Position numbers and translations under genes: made by a program. Under the pieces are notes generated by a model, which made no database searches, was not told the DNA's origin, and saw only the letters and a program-made list of their open reading frames with translations. A stretch of DNA of 64,000 bases from Paratinospora sagittata (taxonomy: Eukaryota; Streptophyta; Magnoliopsida; Ranunculales; Menispermaceae). Shown piece after piece: positions 59,424 to 64,000 of this stretch (positions are counted from its first letter, which is position 1; every line of letters begins with the position of its first letter). The stretch covers positions 46,489,534 to 46,553,533 of the forward strand of contig CM069594.1 in NCBI GenBank assembly GCA_035771175.1, read 5' to 3'.

Positions 59424-60607
59424 TTAGTAGTTGCAGGTTAAAGATGAAGAGAGTACAAAATGATTTGAATTCAAAACGTTGTTTAATCTAAAGTTGTTTT
59501 GGGTGTGCGAGACAATGGGGAATCATCAAGACGTTAGTAGATAATATTTCAATTAAGATAACCAGGAAAAACTGTGTAAGGTATAAAAAAGTCGAGCGAG
59601 GAGAAGTGGGCACATTTTTCTCGTTAGAAATATCTGATTTTTGTCTCAAACCGTGGATAGTGCGTTATTATTGGGTTGTGTATCATGTTCTCTATTAAAA
59701 GATAGCAGGCCGATATACACAAACACGAGAGTTCGAGTTTTTTAGACTTTTCGATAGCGAGTTATCGAGGCCTATAGCGCGCTATTGCCCACTTTACTAA
59801 AAATGGAAAGATCACGACAACATCTTTATAGCGAGTTATCAAAGGGGATGGCGCTATAGACAATTTTCAAGAAAAACAAATGTTTTATTATACAACCCTA
59901 TCAGCGGGCTATCAACACTGATAGGGCGCAAGTGCCAACTGGAAAATTTTTGCAAATTGCTAAATAGCCTTATTTTTGGAAAATTAATATTTTGACACTC
60001 AAGAACCATTCCATTGACTCAAAACATATTGATATAAGATTAAAAACTATTAAATAATTCAAAACTCGTTGAAATTATGATTACAACCTTCCGGACAACA
60101 TTTTTTTCAAAATGGAATACTATATCGAAGTAATTTTCAATACTTGTCAATTTTTTGAGTTTTAGTGCTGAGATTGATCGAAAAATTACCCTACACACCA
60201 AAGATAAAACTATTGAATTAGACAAAAGATATGTCTTCGTTCTTCGAGCTTGATCTTTGTAGACTTTGATACCTATTGTTTGATGTGTTGTTGATGATTA
60301 GTTCAAGCTCTTAGAAAAAAAATACCGGTGATGTTTTCTCTTACCGAGAACACTTCACATACTTACAGTTTAAAACAATAGATAGCCTCTGGAAATCTCA
60401 AAACAATAGGAATAAAATGATGAACTTGCGAAATAATGAGGTTATCTTCAAGACAGTTTGCAATTTTGATTCAGTTCGAATGTTGTTTGGACAAATGCAA
60501 GAATAACAACTTTTTTCGATTTAAACACTCTTTGGAAAGCTCAGTCTAACTTGCAAAAATCGTGCGTGTTCTATCTTTGAAAATTAGAGAATGAGGGTTT
60601 TATAAAA
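59424..60607 (+). repeat. Satellite monomer 53, type F', AAGACG subgroup (1,184 bp)
   Basis: Same ATCAAGACGTTAG as monomer 51, so the dimers starting at 55874 and 58241 are each other's closest relatives. Confidence 0.93.
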
Positions 60608-61790
60608 TTAGCAGTTGCTGGTTAAAGAGGAAGAGAGTACAAAATGATTTGAATTCAAAACGTTGTTTAATCTAAAGTTGTTTTGGGCGTGCGAGACAAT
60701 GGGAATCATCAAGGTGTTAGTAGAGAATATTTCAATTAAGATAACCAGGCAAAACTGTGTAGGGTATAGAAAATTCGAGCAAGGAGAAGTGGCCTCATTT
60801 TTCTCGTTAGAAATATCTGATTTTTGTCTCAAAGGTGGATAGCGTGTTATTGGGTTGTGTATCATGTTCTCTATTGAAAGATAGCCGGTCGATATACACA
60901 AACCCGAGAGCTCGAGTTTTTCAAACTTTCCGATAGCGAGTTATCATGGCCTATAGCGCGCTATTGCACACTTTACTAAAAATGGAAAGATAACGGCAAC
61001 ATCTTTATAGCGAGTTATCAAAGGGGATAGCGCGCAATAGACAATTTTCAAGAAAAACAAATGTTTTCTTATACAACCCTATCACCGGGCAATCAACACT
61101 GATAGGGCGCTAGTGCCTACTGGAAAATTTTTGCAAAATTGCTGAGTAGCCTCATTTTTGGAAAATTAATATTTTGACACTCAAGAACCGTTCCATTGAC
61201 TCAAAACATATTGATATAAGATTAAAAACTATTAAATAATAAAAACACTCATTGAAATTAGGATTAAAACCTTTCGAAAACATTTTTTCAAAATGGAATA
61301 CTATATCGAAGTGAATTTGAAGACTTTTTAATTTTCAGAGTTTTAGTGCTTAGATTGATCGAGAAGTTACCCTAGACACCAAAGATAAAACTATTGCATT
61401 AGACATGAGATATGTCTTCGTTCTTCGAGCTTGATCTTTGTAGACTTCGATACCTATTGTATGATGTGTTGTTGATGATTAGTTCAAGCTCTTAGAAAAA
61501 AAAAATACAGGTGATGTTTTCTCTTACCGAGAACACTTCACATACTTACAGTTTAAAACAATAGATAGCCTCTGGAAATCTCAGCACAAAAGGAATAAAA
61601 TGAAGAACTTGCGAAATAATGAGGATATTTTCATGACAATTTGCAATTTTGATTCAGTTCGAAGGTTGTTTGGACAAATGCAAGAATAACGGCTTTCTTC
61701 GATTTAAACACTATTTGGAATGCTCAGTCTAACTTGCAAAAATCGTGCGTGTTCTATCTTTGAAAATCAGAGAATGAGGGTTTTATAAAA
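60608..61790 (+). repeat. Satellite monomer 54, type E, right subgroup (1,183 bp)
   Basis: E with the original GATAGCCGGTCG, but TATAGCGAG in subrepeat 2 (others TATACCGAG) and TAGCCTCATTTTTGG after it. Both are shared with monomer 56. Confidence 0.93.
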
Positions 61791-62974
61791 TTAGTAGTTG
61801 CAGGTTAAAGATGAAGAGAGTACAAAATGATTTGAATTCAAAACGTTGTTTAATCTAAAGTTGTTTTGGGTGTGCGAGACAATGGGGAATCATCAAGGCG
61901 TTAGTAGATAATATTTCAATTAAGATAACCAGGAAAAACTGTGTAAGGTATAAAAAAGTCGAGCGAGGAGAAGTGGGCACATTTTTCTCGTTAGAAATAT
62001 CTGATTTTTGTCTCAAACCGTGGATAGTGCGTTATTATTGGGTTGTGTATCATGTTCTCTATTAAAAGATAGCAGGCCGATATACACAAACACGAGAGTT
62101 CGAGTTTTTTAGACTTTTCGATAGCGAGTTATCGAGGCCTATAGCGCGCTATTGCCCACTTTACTAAAAATGGAAAGATCACGACAACATCTTTATAGCG
62201 AGTTATCAAAGGGGATGGCGCTATAGACAATTTTCAAGAAAAACAAATGTTTTATTATACAACCCTATCAGCGGGCTATCAACACTGATAGGGCGCAAGT
62301 GCCAACTGGAAAATTTTTGCAAATTGCTAAATAGCCTTATTTTTGGAAAATTAATATTTTGACACTCAAGAACCATTCCATTGACTCAAAACATATTGAT
62401 ATAAGATTAAAAACTATTAAATAATTCAAAACTCGTTGAAATTATGATTACAACCTTCCGGACAACATTTTTTTCAAAATGGAATACTATATCGAAGTAA
62501 TTTTCAATACTTGTCAATTTTTTGAGTTTTAGTGCTGAGATTGATCGAAAAATTACCCTACACACCAAAGATAAAACTATTGAATTAGACAAAAGATATG
62601 TCTTCGTTCTTCGAGCTTGATCTTTGTAGACTTTGATACCTATTGTTTGATGTGTTGTTGATGATTAGTTCAAGCTCTTAGAAAAAAAATACCGGTGATG
62701 TTTTCTCTTACCGAGAACACTTCACATACTTACAGTTTAAAACAATAGATAGCCTCTGGAAATCTCAAAACAACAGGAATAAAATGATGAACTTGCGAAA
62801 TAATGAGGTTATCTTCAAGACAGTTTGCAATTTTGATTCAGTTCGAATGTTGTTTTGACAAATGCAAGAATAACAACTTTTTTCGATTTAAACACTCTTT
62901 GGAAAGCTCAGTCTAACTTGCAAAAATCGTGCGTGTTCTATCTTTGAAAATTAGAGAATGAGGGTTTTATAAAA
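61791..62974 (+). repeat. Satellite monomer 55, type F' (1,184 bp)
   Basis: F' with AAGGCGTTAG. Private tail changes are CAAAACAACAGG (near 62770) and TTGTTTTGACAAATG (near 62850). Confidence 0.93.
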
Positions 62975-64000
62975 TTAGCAGTTGCTGGTTAAAGAGGAAG
63001 AGAGTACAAAATGATTTGAATTCAAAACGTTGTTTAATCTAAAGTTGTTTTGGGCGTGCGAGACAATGGGAATCATCAAGGTGTTAGTAGAGAATATTTC
63101 AATTAAGATAACCAGGCAAAACTGTGTAGGGTATCGAAAATTCGAGCAAGGAGAAGTGGCCTCATTTTTCTCGTTAGAAATATCTGATTTTTGTCTCAAA
63201 GGTGGATAGCGTGTTATTGGGTTGTGTATCATGTTCTCTATTGAAAGATAGCCGGTCGATATACACAAACCCGAGAGCTCGAGTTTTTCAAACTTTCCGA
63301 TAGCGAGTTATCATGGCCTATAGCGCGCTATTGCACACTTTACTAAAAATGGAAAGATAACGGCAACATCTTTATAGCGAGTTATCAAAGGGGATAGCGC
63401 GCAATAGACAATTTTCAAGAAAAACAAATGTTTTCTTATACAACCCTATCACCGGGCAATCAACACTGATAGGGCGCTAGTGCCTACTGGAAAATTTTTG
63501 CAAAATTGCTGAGTAGCCTCATTTTTGGAAAATTAATATTTTGACACTCAAGAACCGTTCCATTGACTCAAAACATATTGATATAAGATTAAAAACTATT
63601 AAATAATAAAAACACTCATTGAAATTAGGATTAAAACCTTTCGAAAACATTTTTTCAAAATGGAATACTATATCGAAGTGAATTTGAAGACTTTTTAATT
63701 TTCAGAGTTTTAGTGCTTAGATTGATCGAGAAGTTACCCTAGACACCAAAGATAAAACTATTGCATTAGACATGAGATATGTCTTCGTTCTTCGAGCTTG
63801 ATCTTTGTAGACTTCGATACCTATTGTATGATGTGTTGTTGATGATTAGTTCAAGCTCTTAGAAAAAAAAAATACAGGTGATGTTTTCTCTTACCGAGAA
63901 CACTTCACATACTTACAGTTTAAAACAATAGATAGCCTCTGGAAATCTCAGCACAAAAGGAATAAAATGAAGAACTTGCCAAATAATGAGGATATTTTCA
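62975..64000 (+). repeat. Satellite monomer 56, type E, cut by the window edge
   Basis: Right subgroup E (TATAGCGAG, TAGCCTCATTTTTGG) with private GGGTATCGAAAATTC and CTTGCCAAATAATG. The last ~157 bases lie outside the window. Confidence 0.93.

Larger units (their letters stand above)
1..64000. repeat. Satellite array, ~1,183-bp monomer, single orientation
   Basis: The same sequence returns every 1,179-1,192 bp in intact copies and always in the same orientation. The landmark TTAGTAGTTGCAG-like motif recurs at 36, 1221, 2405, 3590, 4769 and so on to 62975. Both window edges fall inside monomers, so neither array end is visible. No unrelated sequence interrupts it. Copies differ by scattered substitutions, 1-10 bp indels and a few larger deletions. 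Arrays of this kind are known in eukaryotic centromeric, pericentromeric and subtelomeric heterochromatin; which applies here cannot be told from sequence alone. The plus orientation used for single monomers is arbitrary. Confidence 0.98.
46407..64000 (+). repeat. Dimer higher-order repeat, 2,367 bp, 7.4 copies to window end
   Basis: E monomers start at 46407, 48774, 51140, 53507, 55874, 58241, 60608 and 62975, that is every 2,366-2,367 bp, with an F' monomer between each pair. E copies differ from each other at only a few bases, and the same holds for F', while E and F' differ at many fixed positions. This is the most homogeneous and probably youngest part of the array, and it continues past the window. 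Confidence 0.93.

Noticed and set aside
1..64000. CRISPR array or bacterial repeat region
   Set aside because: Repeat units are about 1.18 kb with no short repeat/unique spacer pattern, and there are no cas genes, operons or ribosome-binding sites.

Overview
The whole 64 kb window is one uninterrupted satellite DNA array. A monomer of about 1,183 bp is repeated head to tail in a single orientation, about 56 times counting truncated and fused copies, and the array runs off both edges of the window. I found no protein-coding gene, RNA gene, CRISPR array, intact transposon or prokaryotic signal. The DNA is AT-rich. Open frames never exceed 136 codons, lie on both strands over the same bases, and are broken by stops or frameshifts in many sister copies. 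Kilobase-scale tandem monomers organised into higher-order repeats point to eukaryotic heterochromatin (centromeric, pericentromeric or subtelomeric). The general look of the sequence suggests a flowering plant to me, but that is an impression and not a database match.

Coordinates below use an arbitrary monomer phase, starting at the conserved TTAGTAGTTGCAG-like motif. Each monomer has four parts. The head is purine-rich and includes AAAGAGGAAGAGAG and GTGCGAGACAATGGG. Next, at about +327 to +511, is a module of three imperfect subrepeats spaced 73-75 bp and built around ATAGCGCGCTAT-like palindromes. An AT-rich middle follows. The tail holds a conserved CTTCGTTCTTCGAGCTTGA block and a variable A-run.

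Layout. (1) 1-9.1 kb: a four-monomer higher-order repeat of about 4,733 bp (types A, D, C, D), present twice, the second copy mosaic and truncated. (2) 9.46-22.36 kb: a nearly identical tandem duplication of 6,621 bp whose unit already contains deletion-fused and hybrid monomers. (3) 22.4-33.4 kb: individually divergent monomers with no higher-order register and several private deletions, one with a filler-like insertion. (4) 33.4-37 kb: monomers that look like precursors of types E and F. (5) 37.5-49.4 kb: a tandem duplication of 5,914 bp (five monomers) containing a conversion-like patch. (6) 46.4-64 kb: a highly homogeneous dimer repeat of 2,367 bp (E plus F') in at least 7.4 copies, in which neighbouring dimers share private variants.

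Nothing here works as genes acting together. The content is a record of satellite turnover by unequal exchange, conversion and short-homology deletion. The most notable observations are the palindromic subrepeat trimer, the nested higher-order periods (73-75 bp, 1.18 kb, 2.37, 4.73, 5.91 and 6.62 kb), the hybrid monomers at duplication joints, and a patch shared by two monomers 11 kb apart. All comparisons were made by eye, so identity statements are qualitative.
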